From positions 1-10,286 of the forward strand of contig CAZAPZ010000055.1 in the NCBI GenBank assembly GCA_964487285.1: a stretch of DNA of 10,286 bases, read 5' to 3'. Both the position numbers and the translations under genes were made by a program. The DNA is from CAZAPZ01 sp964487285. GTDB lineage: Bacteria > Campylobacterota_A > Desulfurellia > JAADFJ01. Below are positions 1 to 6,925 of this stretch, one piece after another. Every line of letters begins with the position of its first letter. The first letter of the stretch is position 1. Under the pieces are notes generated by a model, which made no database searches, was not told the DNA's origin, and saw only the letters and a list, made by a program, of their open reading frames with translations.

Positions 1-1
1 A

Positions 2-487
2 ATACCTGTGCATATGATTAAAACAATAAATAAAATAAACAAGGAAGTTCATGACTATCTACAACGCAATAGGCATAAACCTACTCCCGAAGAAGTATCC
101 GATTCACTTGCCACACCTGTTGAAAAAATTAAAGCAATAGTAAAAATTGCAAGATCTCCCGTATCGCTTGAAACACCTATCGGGGACGAAGGTGACAAAA
201 GCCATTTAGAGGATTTCATTGAAGATAAAACAACAAAATCTCCCGTTGCTGCAGCAGAGCTGCAAGACTTAAAAGTAAGTATAGAAAAAGCTCTTTCTAC
301 GCTCAGCCCAAGAGAAGAAGAGATCCTTAGGATGCGATTTGGTATAGGAAGAGATCAAAGTTCTACACTTGAAATAGTAGGCAGAAAGTTTCATGTAACG
401 CGAGAGAGAATCCGACAAATTGAAGTTATAGCGATTAAGAAACTTAGGCATCCGATAAGAAGCAAATGGCTCTCGGATCTCAAATGA
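2..487 (+). CDS. rpoD: Primary RNA polymerase sigma-70 factor (RpoD type), C-terminal part, 5' truncated by window edge
   Basis: This is the promoter-recognition subunit of RNA polymerase, cut by the window edge. The frame is open to the first base and begins IPVHMIKTINK, the conserved region 3.0 stretch of primary sigma factors, so the GTG at 8 is an internal valine codon, not a start. Of the 161 visible residues, the first ~50 are region 3 (PTPEEVSDSL). Next is the region 3.2 finger that enters the active-site cleft (SLETPIGDEGDKSHLEDFIED). Region 4 follows, with SPREEEILRMRFG and the -35-binding helix-turn-helix VTRERIRQIE, ending in KKLRHP as in RpoD. Small departures from consensus are TLEIVG for TLEEVG and a slightly long loop (GIGRDQSS) before it. 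A housekeeping sigma is much more likely than an alternative one because the finger is so well kept, but region 2 is outside the window. Confidence 0.93.
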   Translation: MPVHMIKTINKINKEVHDYLQRNRHKPTPEEVSDSLATPVEKIKAIVKIARSPVSLETPIGDEGDKSHLEDFIEDKTTKSPVAAAELQDLKVSIEKALSTLSPREEEILRMRFGIGRDQSSTLEIVGRKFHVTRERIRQIEVIAIKKLRHPIRSKWLSDLK

Positions 488-542
488 CCCTTGTCCATTG
501 ATAAATCAGCATAAGAGGCGATAGCCCCTAATTAGACCACTG

Positions 543-548
543 TATAAT
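543..548 (+). promoter_or_regulatory. Possible -10 box for the ferritin-like/FNT gene
   Basis: A perfect TATAAT lies 59 bases upstream of the ATG at 608, in the 120-base gap after the sigma factor gene. No recognisable -35 hexamer lies 16-18 bases upstream, so this is only a candidate. No clear intrinsic terminator separates it from the sigma gene. Confidence 0.3.
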
Positions 549-607
549 CATGAATAAGGAATAACTCGATTTACTTTTTTATAGCTGCTGAATAATGGAG
601 TAACAAT

Positions 608-1900
608 ATGTCAAAAATAAGTGGCTCGCAGAGTACTCTTTTTTATAAATTAATTCAAGAATCGTATTTTGCGGAGAAAACAGCCGCTCGGGTTTATCTT
701 TATGAAGCCAGAATGGTCAAAAATGACGATCTTGCCATACTGCTCAGATTTATTGCAAATACAGAGATTCTTCACGCAAATGAACTTAAAACCATACTCA
801 CATCAGCGGGCATAAAGTTAGAAAGAAATAATAAGAGCACTGTAGATATTGTTGATCTGGCATTAAAACTCATAGATGACAAAGATATATTACGTTTTAA
901 CCGAATGCTTGAATCGCAGACTTACCTATCTTATCGCAAGGCTGCAAGTATCAGCCCGGATAAAGAAACCGAAAATAAAATAATTCAAATTGCAGAGGAC
1001 GAAAAATATCACGAAAAACGTTTTTACGATCTTCTTATACATATAGAAAGCAACGAGGATAAAGAAAGCGATCCGCTTTATGTCCTTGATAAATCAATTG
1101 ATGAAGGCAAAAGGCGACTCTCACGGTCTGTCCTCGAGCTTCTTTTTTCAGGAATTATCGGAGGAATTAGTGTGACTTTAGGCGCTATTGCCTCATCTGC
1201 CGCATCAGGCGGAATTTCAAATCATCAAATGAGCTTAATTGTCGCATCTGCAATTTTGCCTATTGGATTTTTTATTTTGAAATTGACAAATACAGACCTT
1301 TTCACTGCAAATTTCTTAATTCCCGTAACTCCTATTCTGGAAAAACAGGGAAAAATATCGAGGTTAATAAGATTGTGGACTGTTACATATATAGGAAACT
1401 TTATCGGTGCTCTTATGATACTCATTCTTATAATCATAGGCGGTAAGGAATCTATGGGACCATACGCCGCAAATCATTTTATAGCACTTTCCGAGTTCAA
1501 AATGAACCGACCTGTTTTGGAAACATTTATAAGCGCAATATTTGCAGGTATGCTTATCACTCTTATGACATGGCTTGTGCTATCGGTTAAAGACAGAGTT
1601 GCAAAACTAATTGCCATATGGATAATTATTTTTACTATAAGTATCGGCATGTTCACACATGTTATCTTGTCATCGGCTGAAGTTTTTATAGGAGCAGCCG
1701 TTGGAGCACCCTTTAATATGCTAACATGGATTGTGCATCTTGGATTACCCGGAACTATCGGTAATATGGTCGGAGGTATTCTTGTAATAGCCGTTCTGTA
1801 CTATCTGCACCTGCTTCACAGTAGAAAAAACCTTAGTGATTATAGAAAACTAAGAAATACCGTGCTTGATGAAGCTGCAAGAAAACAGATGAAACTTTAG
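608..1900 (+). CDS. Ferritin-like di-iron domain fused to a formate/nitrite transporter (FNT) family channel
   Basis: This 430-residue protein joins two domains not usually found together. Residues ~10-145 are a rubrerythrin-like four-helix domain with a full di-iron ligand set: E23 (with Y30 one helix turn pair later), E53xxH56, E102 and E132xxH135. Residues ~174-403 are an inner-membrane FNT-type channel of about six segments. FNT hallmarks are TDLFTAN (229-235) in the broken second segment, LWTVTYIGNFIGAL (256-269), a likely central pore histidine H351 followed by SSAEVF, and GNMVGG (385-390) in the last segment. The start is supported by GGAG at 597-600, 7 bases before the ATG. The family fact is that FNT channels move formate, nitrite, hydrosulfide or similar small anions. 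By inference, the di-iron head could sense or detoxify peroxide or iron beside the pore. The substrate is not known. The last codons overlap the stop of the convergent transporter gene. Confidence 0.85.
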   Translation: MSKISGSQSTLFYKLIQESYFAEKTAARVYLYEARMVKNDDLAILLRFIANTEILHANELKTILTSAGIKLERNNKSTVDIVDLALKLIDDKDILRFNRMLESQTYLSYRKAASISPDKETENKIIQIAEDEKYHEKRFYDLLIHIESNEDKESDPLYVLDKSIDEGKRRLSRSVLELLFSGIIGGISVTLGAIASSAASGGISNHQMSLIVASAILPIGFFILKLTNTDLFTANFLIPVTPILEKQGKISRLIRLWTVTYIGNFIGALMILILIIIGGKESMGPYAANHFIALSEFKMNRPVLETFISAIFAGMLITLMTWLVLSVKDRVAKLIAIWIIIFTISIGMFTHVILSSAEVFIGAAVGAPFNMLTWIVHLGLPGTIGNMVGGILVIAVLYYLHLLHSRKNLSDYRKLRNTVLDEAARKQMKL

Positions 1901-2775
1901 ATATTTCGGACATCGGTTTCTGTATGAATAAGCAGAATAGTTCCTGCAACAATAAACGCTCCTCCTATAAAATTTATCATGCTGAGATGCTCTCCCATAA
2001 ACATTGCGGCAAAAGTAACGGTCAAAAGCGACTCTCCATTCATGGCGGTTGATACTTTTGAGATTGGAAGGTATTTAAAAGCAAGATACTGAAATCCCTT
2101 GGAGAGAAATGCACCCATTGTGCCTGCAATAATTATTAGAGCAAGGCTCGTAGTCGAAGGAAATTCTAATTCTGATTTCATCATCGCTATAATAATAAAA
2201 AAAATGCCTATAAAAAGAGAACGCCATACGGTTATCGCCATCATATCAATTGATGGCGAAAATTTTCTTATTATATAAGACTGCATAGCATAGCAAAACG
2301 CAAAAATTATCATCCATGCTGCAGCCGTTATATCAAATACTCCGCCCTTGTAAATCACCATTACGCTTCCTATTATTATTATCAATAGCACCATCCATGC
2401 CAACTTACCAAACCGCTCTTTAAGAAATAGCACACCTGCAATTATAGTAAAAACTACCTGAAATTTTCCAAGAAGCGATGTAACGGCGACGCCTACACGA
2501 TCTATTGATAAAAACCAAAAATATGCACCGATTATCGTCAATGCCGACACTGTCAATATCAAAATAAAGTGTTCTTTAAGCTCATCGGCTAACTTTATTT
2601 GTGAAAAAATTTTTAATACGGCAATTCCAAGAATGGAAGATGAGAAAAAATATATTCCCATAAGTGAATATACATTAACTGTATTTATAGATAGCTTTGT
2701 AAGAAGATACATGGCACTGGCAGTTACTATGCTCAGAGCGGTATATAAATACCCTTTTTTGTAATCTGTAATCAC
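1897..2775 (-). CDS. EamA/DMT superfamily transporter
   Basis: This is a 292-residue integral membrane protein with about ten hydrophobic segments arranged as two EamA repeats, the standard length and layout of drug/metabolite transporters. The first repeat ends with the typical pattern VVFTIIAGVLFLKERFGKL then a glycine-bearing last helix. The second mirrors it with LLTVTFAAMFMGEHLSMINF and GGAFIVAGTILL. Family members export or import amino acids, nucleobases, sugars or metabolites, and the substrate cannot be read from sequence. The start is GTG at 2775-2773. A stop codon (TAA) sits immediately upstream in frame, so no earlier start exists, but there is no clear Shine-Dalgarno sequence. 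It is transcribed toward the ferritin-like/FNT gene and the two stop codons overlap by four bases, leaving no room for a terminator between them. Confidence 0.85.
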   Translation of the reverse strand: MITDYKKGYLYTALSIVTASAMYLLTKLSINTVNVYSLMGIYFFSSSILGIAVLKIFSQIKLADELKEHFILILTVSALTIIGAYFWFLSIDRVGVAVTSLLGKFQVVFTIIAGVLFLKERFGKLAWMVLLIIIIGSVMVIYKGGVFDITAAAWMIIFAFCYAMQSYIIRKFSPSIDMMAITVWRSLFIGIFFIIIAMMKSELEFPSTTSLALIIIAGTMGAFLSKGFQYLAFKYLPISKVSTAMNGESLLTVTFAAMFMGEHLSMINFIGGAFIVAGTILLIHTETDVRNI

Positions 2776-3143
2776 TTATAGCTTAAAATAATAAAGAAGG
2801 CTTATATATTCGTGTATGGCTCTGAAACTATTGACAAAACCTCTCATAGTCGGCAATAAACTATACAATCTATATTCAGATCTATCGGTATGAAAATCAA
2901 CCTGACCAGGAATAAATTTATGTCTGCTTTCTTAAAACTAAAAACAAAACGCTCCATTAATATGCGCTTGTTATAAGAATTATAGGTTGAGAAATATGCA
3001 ACTTTTTTATTAAGATAGATGCATATCCGGCATTTTGGCAGGTATTAAGATTTCCGTTTTTAAAATAAACCGGATGTGTTAAACGCATTTTAGTCAAGTT
3101 CTTTTGTAAAACTACTTTCATAACTAATTTTCAGCTTATCTCA
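2776..3143. other. Intergenic stretch with no confident gene
   Basis: These 368 bases lie between two minus-strand transporter genes. The leader and promoter of the EamA gene should be here, but I see no convincing -10/-35 pair on the minus strand. The best hexamer is TTGTCA, with nothing suitable downstream. A 54-codon open frame on the minus strand (3121-2957) has no ribosome binding site and no recognisable motif, and a 28-codon frame on the plus strand near 2890 is no better. No strong intrinsic terminator is visible for the upstream MFS gene. Confidence 0.5.
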
Positions 3144-4352
3144 TCATTTCTTCTTTGAAGCAGCTATCAAAAGGATAATCATCGCTGATATGGCCATCAT
3201 CACAACACCTATAGCATTATACACAGCGCCGAGACTATACGCTTTCTTTATCCATCCTACGATAAAGACTGCCGATGAACCGACCCCGAAAGTAAGGATA
3301 AATTTTATTCCATAAGCGGTTGAACGCCATCTCTCCGGCGTATATTGTGCTACAATGCTGTTTTCTATAGGCTGCGTTCCAAGCGTAAAAAAAAGATAAA
3401 ATGCAGCAAGTGCAACAAGAGGCAATCCGGACGCTTTTGCCATAAGAAAGCTTATTGGAAATGTAGCAGCATAAAAGATTAGATAAAGCCGTTTAAGATC
3501 AAAGCGATCGGCTAATTTACCGCCGACAAGTGAACCAACCATGCCGAATATATATGCCAACGACACAAAAGCCGCGGCTTCCATAGTCTTTGCACCTGAA
3601 AGATTGAAAGAGAGCGAGTTCAATAAACCGGATAAAAAACCTGCATTGAGCTCTATATACGAAGGTAAAACGAGAGCATTGGCTCTATAAGCCAATCCGC
3701 CCAAAGTCATAATTGTATATAAAATTAAAAATTGTATTATATAATTCTTTGATGTGCTGTCATTGGTTTTTACAGTATGAATTTTTAGGATCGGCTTTTC
3801 CTCCATACGACTGACGATCATTATTATTCCTGATATCAAACCTATCATACCTGATACTATAAACGCAAATTTCCATCCGCCTATCCAGTTAAGCAGCGCT
3901 CCGACAAAAGGCGCAGATGTTAAGCCTACTGCTCCTGCAACTCCGTTTTTTCCCAGTGCCGTACCAACATTTTTCACACTAACAGATATCAAACTCATGA
4001 CAGCCGGATGGCAGAGACTTGAAAAAAGCCCAACCATACCGAGAAACAGCATAAATGTAGTGCGTCCCGGCATAAGAGCAGCCAAAATTAACGATATTGA
4101 TGATCCGAGAAAAAATATGATTATGCTGGTACGCTTCCCCATTTTATCGGCAAGATATCCTGCCGGAAAAGATCCTAAACCAGCGAGAAGATACATAAAA
4201 AAGCCAAGTTTCAAAACTTCCGCCAAATCCATTTTTAATGAAAGCATCAGCGGTATGGCAAGAGCTGGGAAAAGCATCATATAGTAATGAAATAGAAAAT
4301 GTGCCAATGATGTAAATATCAATACCTTGGTTTCATTATTCACTGCTTTCAT
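3144..4352 (-). CDS. MFS transporter, fosmidomycin-resistance (FSR)-like
   Basis: This 402-residue protein has about twelve hydrophobic segments and a hydrophilic loop near residues 185-205, as in major facilitator permeases. Motif A, GYLADKMGKR (65-74), lies between segments 2 and 3, and a second copy-like GGKLADRFDLKR appears in the C-terminal half. The N-terminus (LAHFLFHYYMMLFPAL, H18 and H22) and the CHPAVMSLIS stretch after segment 4 are typical of the FSR-like subfamily of proton-driven exporters. The substrate is unknown. A near-consensus Fur box and a promoter just upstream suggest iron control, so export or uptake of a siderophore or metal chelate is a reasonable but unproven guess. 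No Shine-Dalgarno sequence precedes the ATG; the promoter position predicts a nearly leaderless mRNA. Confidence 0.85.
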   Translation of the reverse strand: MKAVNNETKVLIFTSLAHFLFHYYMMLFPALAIPLMLSLKMDLAEVLKLGFFMYLLAGLGSFPAGYLADKMGKRTSIIIFFLGSSISLILAALMPGRTTFMLFLGMVGLFSSLCHPAVMSLISVSVKNVGTALGKNGVAGAVGLTSAPFVGALLNWIGGWKFAFIVSGMIGLISGIIMIVSRMEEKPILKIHTVKTNDSTSKNYIIQFLILYTIMTLGGLAYRANALVLPSYIELNAGFLSGLLNSLSFNLSGAKTMEAAAFVSLAYIFGMVGSLVGGKLADRFDLKRLYLIFYAATFPISFLMAKASGLPLVALAAFYLFFTLGTQPIENSIVAQYTPERWRSTAYGIKFILTFGVGSSAVFIVGWIKKAYSLGAVYNAIGVVMMAISAMIILLIAASKKK

Positions 4353-4360
4353 AAGCGGAT

Positions 4361-4389
4361 AATATACCAGTTAAATGTTCATAATTCAA
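4361..4389 (-). promoter_or_regulatory. Sigma-70-like promoter for the MFS gene
   Basis: Read on the minus strand, TTGAAT (4389-4384), a 17-base spacer and TATATT (4366-4361) match the sigma-70 consensus at 4/6 and 5/6 positions. Transcription would start near 4354, one or two bases before the ATG at 4352. That would explain why this gene has no Shine-Dalgarno sequence. Confidence 0.5.
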
Positions 4390-4401
4390 ATCTAACAGAA
4401 A

Positions 4402-4420
4402 GAAGATGATTATCATTATC
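4402..4420. promoter_or_regulatory. Fur box
   Basis: Read on the minus strand, the 19 bases GATAATGATAATCATCTTC match the classical Fur box in 17 of 19 positions and keep its dyad symmetry. It lies 13 bases upstream of the -35 hexamer of the MFS promoter and would also lie just upstream of any divergent plus-strand promoter near 4421. By family knowledge, Fur with ferrous iron binds such sites and usually represses. Confidence 0.7.
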
Positions 4421-4585
4421 TTGATGTTTTCCAAATTTAAGCAATATAGGGGGAGGCATAATTCCGATATATAACCAAACAAGAAGTCCGTTTGCAAAAA
4501 TAAACATAAGTTGTTTAGAACAAAATAAATAAACGAAACATTGCAATTTTCAACTTATGATGAGCAATACTTTATCTGTTTTTGC

Positions 4586-4609
4586 TTGACAAAAAGAAAG
4601 ATTTATAAT
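4586..4609 (+). promoter_or_regulatory. Promoter of the riboswitch-nrd operon
   Basis: A perfect TATAAT (4604-4609) sits 11 bases before stem P1 of the cobalamin riboswitch, so transcription would start near 4616, right before the aptamer. A perfect TTGACA (4586-4591) is also present, but only 12 bases separate the two, too short for normal sigma-70 contact. The functional -35 may instead be TTGCTT (4582-4587, 16-base spacing) or may be weak. Confidence 0.6.
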
Positions 4610-4620
4610 AGCCTGCTCTG

Positions 4621-4757
4621 TATCAGGTTCAAAGGAAGTCCGGTGAGAATCCGGCGCAGCTCCCGCTGCTGTATGGCAGACGAACCCCTATAAGCCACTG
4701 GAATTTCCGGGAAGGTAGGGAAGTAGGATGAAGCCAAGCCAGAAGACTTACCTGATA
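4621..4757 (+). promoter_or_regulatory. Cobalamin (B12) riboswitch aptamer
   Basis: The conserved core is easy to read: CCGGTGAGAATCCGGCGCAG near 4640-4659, CTCCCGCTGCTGT after it, GCCACTG at 4694-4700, GGGAAGG near 4710-4716, and the B12 box region GATGAAGCCAAGCCAGAAGAC at 4727-4747. TATCAGGT (4621-4628) pairs perfectly with ACCTGATA (4750-4757) to form closing stem P1. By family knowledge, adenosylcobalamin or a related cobalamin binds and turns off the downstream gene, here the nrdD operon. Confidence 0.95.
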
Positions 4758-4886
4758 AACTTTTATGCCGGGAGGTCAGTATGGTTTTTACAGGTTTTAG
4801 TTAATTCTTTATCGGTTTTCACTGTCTATTATTTTGTTATATTTTGTATTTATGTCAAATTAATATCGAATGGAGGTATCGATAAA
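4750..4886 (+). promoter_or_regulatory. Predicted expression platform: alternative pairing that hides the nrdD start
   Basis: TTTATCGGT at 4808-4816 can form two exclusive helices. One is with ACCTGATAAA at 4750-4759, the 3' strand of P1 (9 pairs, one bulged T). The other is with ATCGATAAA at 4878-4886, between the Shine-Dalgarno sequence (GGAGG 4872-4876) and the A of the ATG (9 contiguous pairs, one G-U). When B12 holds P1 closed, the segment is free to cover the start. When B12 is absent, it can be captured by the P1 strand. The pairings are seen in the sequence; the mechanism is inferred. Confidence 0.5.
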
Positions 4887-6925
4887 TGTTTAAGCGGATC
4901 AAAAAAAGAGATGGACGTATCGTTCTTTTTGATGTCTCGAAAGTAACCGATGCCATAACCAAAGCCGGCGTTGCAACAGGTGAATTCGGAAAAAAAGAAG
5001 CTGAAAAATTAGCTTTACGAGTAATTAATCTTGCCCTATCTATCACAAAGAACAGAATGCCCACCGTAGAAGGGATACAGGATATTGTTGAGGAAGTGCT
5101 GATTAGTTCGCCCTACCGGAAAACCGCAAAAGCTTATATCGTTTACAGGGATCAGCATAAAAAGATAAGAGAGATAGTTGAAAAATCTGATGTTGATCTG
5201 ATTGATAAATATTTGCAGAAATTGGACTGGAAGGTAAACGAAAATAGTAATATGAGCTTTTCTCTTCAAGGACTTAATAACTATGTCTCATCTTATATAA
5301 GCAAGATATACTGGTTGAATAAAATCTATCCGGATGAGATAAGAAAAGCGCATACGGAAGGTGATTTTCACATACATGATCTTAATCTGCTTTCTGTGTA
5401 TTGTGTCGGATGGGATTTGCAGGATCTGCTTATCAAAGGATTCAGGGGTGCTTCAGGCAAAGTAGCAAGTAATCCAGCGAGGCATTTCAGAACTGCTCTC
5501 GGCCAGATAGTTAACTTTTTTTTTACACTTCAAGGTGAAGCTGCCGGAGCCCAGGCATTTTCCAACTTCGACACACTTCTGGCGCCGTTTATAGCACATG
5601 ATGCGTTAAGCTATGGTGAAATTAAGCAGGCGCTGCAGGAGTTTGTATTCAATCTTAATGTTCCGACAAGGGTAGGATTTCAAACGCCATTTACAAATTT
5701 GACGCTGGATTTAAAAGTTCCTGAGTATCTGTTAAAACAATCAGTGATAATGGAAGGCAAACTTCAGAATGTAATCTATGCAGACTTTCAAAATGAGATG
5801 GATCTATTAAACAGAGCATTTATGGAGGTTATGTCAGAAGGTGATGCTGATGGACGGGTGTTTACATTTCCAATTCCTACCTACAGCATAACGAAAGATT
5901 TTGACTGGAAAAATAAGAATCTTGAACCGTTGTGGAAGGCCACTGCAAAATATGGAATACCTTATTTCACAAATTACATTAATTCAGACATAAGTCCCGA
6001 AGATGCAAGAAGCATGTGCTGCAGGCTAAGGTTGGACACAAGGGATCTCAGAAAGAGAGGAGGAGGACTTTTTGGTGCCAATCCCCTGACAGGTTCGATC
6101 GGTGTTGTAACAATCAACATGCCGAGAATAGGCTATGTATCAAAAAATGAGGATGAATTTTTTGCGAGACTTGACAATCTTATGGAATTGGCCAAAGAGA
6201 GTCTTGAAATAAAAAGGAAGGTGCTTGAAAGGTATACGGATGGTGATTTATATCCCTACACAAAATTTTATCTTGGCAATATGAAGAAGCGATTCAGTAA
6301 ATATTGGGGTAATCATTTTTCTACAATAGGGCTTATAGGCATGAATGAGGCTTGTTTAAATCTTTTCAACGAGAATATAGCATCTAAAATCGGACAGGAG
6401 TTTTCAAACAGGGTTTTGACTTTTATGGAAAATAAGCTGCTATTGTTCCAAAAAGAAACAGGAAACTTCTATAATCTTGAGGCAACACCGGCAGAAGGAA
6501 CAAGCTACCGTCTGGCATTAATAGATAAGAAAAAGTATAGAGAGATCATAACAGCAGGCAAAAAGGACAGACCTTACTACACAAATTCAAGCCAACTTCC
6601 GGTGAATCTTACAGACGATATTTTTAAAGCTTTAGATCTTCAGGATAGTCTGCAGACAAAATACACCGGAGGAACCGTATTGCATCTGTTTGTAGGTGAA
6701 AAAATCTCGGATTACAGAAGTGTAAAAGTGCTCTTACGTACAATTTTCACAAACTACTCTCTACCTTATATTACAATTACGCCAACATTTTCTATTTGTC
6801 CTGTTCATGGATATATTGCCGGAAGTCATTACGAATGCCCAAAATGCAGGGAGGAAAAGATTGCGAAGATAGAAGGAGAGATTGAGGAGTTAAAAAACGA
6901 ATTATACCAATCAACAAATTGCTGA
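4886..6925 (+). CDS. nrdD: Anaerobic (class III) ribonucleotide reductase, catalytic subunit lacking the glycyl-radical motif
   Basis: This enzyme reduces ribonucleoside triphosphates to deoxyribonucleotides without oxygen, in the cytoplasm. It has 679 residues. Residues ~1-95 are an ATP-cone allosteric domain (KRDGRIVLFD, then IVYRDQHKKIRE at 85-96). The catalytic barrel follows, with YCVGWD (172-177, C173) as a likely loop cysteine, MCCRLRLD (377-384) carrying the expected thiyl-radical cysteine, and TGSIGVVTINMPRIGY (402-417). A zinc-site motif is formed by C638xxH641 and C651xxC654. After it, a normal NrdD continues into the glycyl-radical loop (RVxGY). Here the chain instead runs into a short heptad helix (659-673) and stops, and the loop is encoded separately at 7118-7291. 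Start: GGAGG 4872-4876, 9 bases upstream of the ATG. It is controlled by the upstream B12 riboswitch. The identity is sure; the two-subunit enzyme is inferred. Confidence 0.93.
   Translation: MFKRIKKRDGRIVLFDVSKVTDAITKAGVATGEFGKKEAEKLALRVINLALSITKNRMPTVEGIQDIVEEVLISSPYRKTAKAYIVYRDQHKKIREIVEKSDVDLIDKYLQKLDWKVNENSNMSFSLQGLNNYVSSYISKIYWLNKIYPDEIRKAHTEGDFHIHDLNLLSVYCVGWDLQDLLIKGFRGASGKVASNPARHFRTALGQIVNFFFTLQGEAAGAQAFSNFDTLLAPFIAHDALSYGEIKQALQEFVFNLNVPTRVGFQTPFTNLTLDLKVPEYLLKQSVIMEGKLQNVIYADFQNEMDLLNRAFMEVMSEGDADGRVFTFPIPTYSITKDFDWKNKNLEPLWKATAKYGIPYFTNYINSDISPEDARSMCCRLRLDTRDLRKRGGGLFGANPLTGSIGVVTINMPRIGYVSKNEDEFFARLDNLMELAKESLEIKRKVLERYTDGDLYPYTKFYLGNMKKRFSKYWGNHFSTIGLIGMNEACLNLFNENIASKIGQEFSNRVLTFMENKLLLFQKETGNFYNLEATPAEGTSYRLALIDKKKYREIITAGKKDRPYYTNSSQLPVNLTDDIFKALDLQDSLQTKYTGGTVLHLFVGEKISDYRSVKVLLRTIFTNYSLPYITITPTFSICPVHGYIAGSHYECPKCREEKIAKIEGEIEELKNELYQSTNC

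Larger units (their letters stand above)
4353..4620. other. Divergent control region between the MFS gene and the nrd operon
   Basis: This region holds the MFS promoter, the Fur box and the nrd promoter. A 42-codon frame on the minus strand (4507-4379) runs through the Fur box and contains a short hydrophobic stretch and three prolines. It lacks a ribosome binding site and I do not recognise it, so I do not call it a gene. A purine-rich GGGGGAGG at 4449-4456 on the plus strand resembles a ribosome binding site, but no standard start codon follows it. Confidence 0.5.

Noticed and set aside
2831..2859. TTGACA on the plus strand as a possible promoter
   Set aside because: The hexamer at the proper distance (CAATAA) is poor and no plus-strand gene follows.
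2957..3121. 54-codon minus-strand frame downstream of the MFS gene
   Set aside because: No ribosome binding site and no motif; an open frame of this length is not surprising across six frames of an intergenic stretch.
4781..4804. Seven-codon frame after GGGAGG in the nrdD leader
   Set aside because: The spacing to a ribosome-binding-like sequence is good, but a frame this short is weak evidence and it lies in the riboswitch expression platform, where purine runs can be structural.
4728..4946. 72-codon plus-strand frame starting in the riboswitch
   Set aside because: It begins inside the B12 box, overlaps the nrdD start in another frame, has no ribosome binding site and no recognisable motif.
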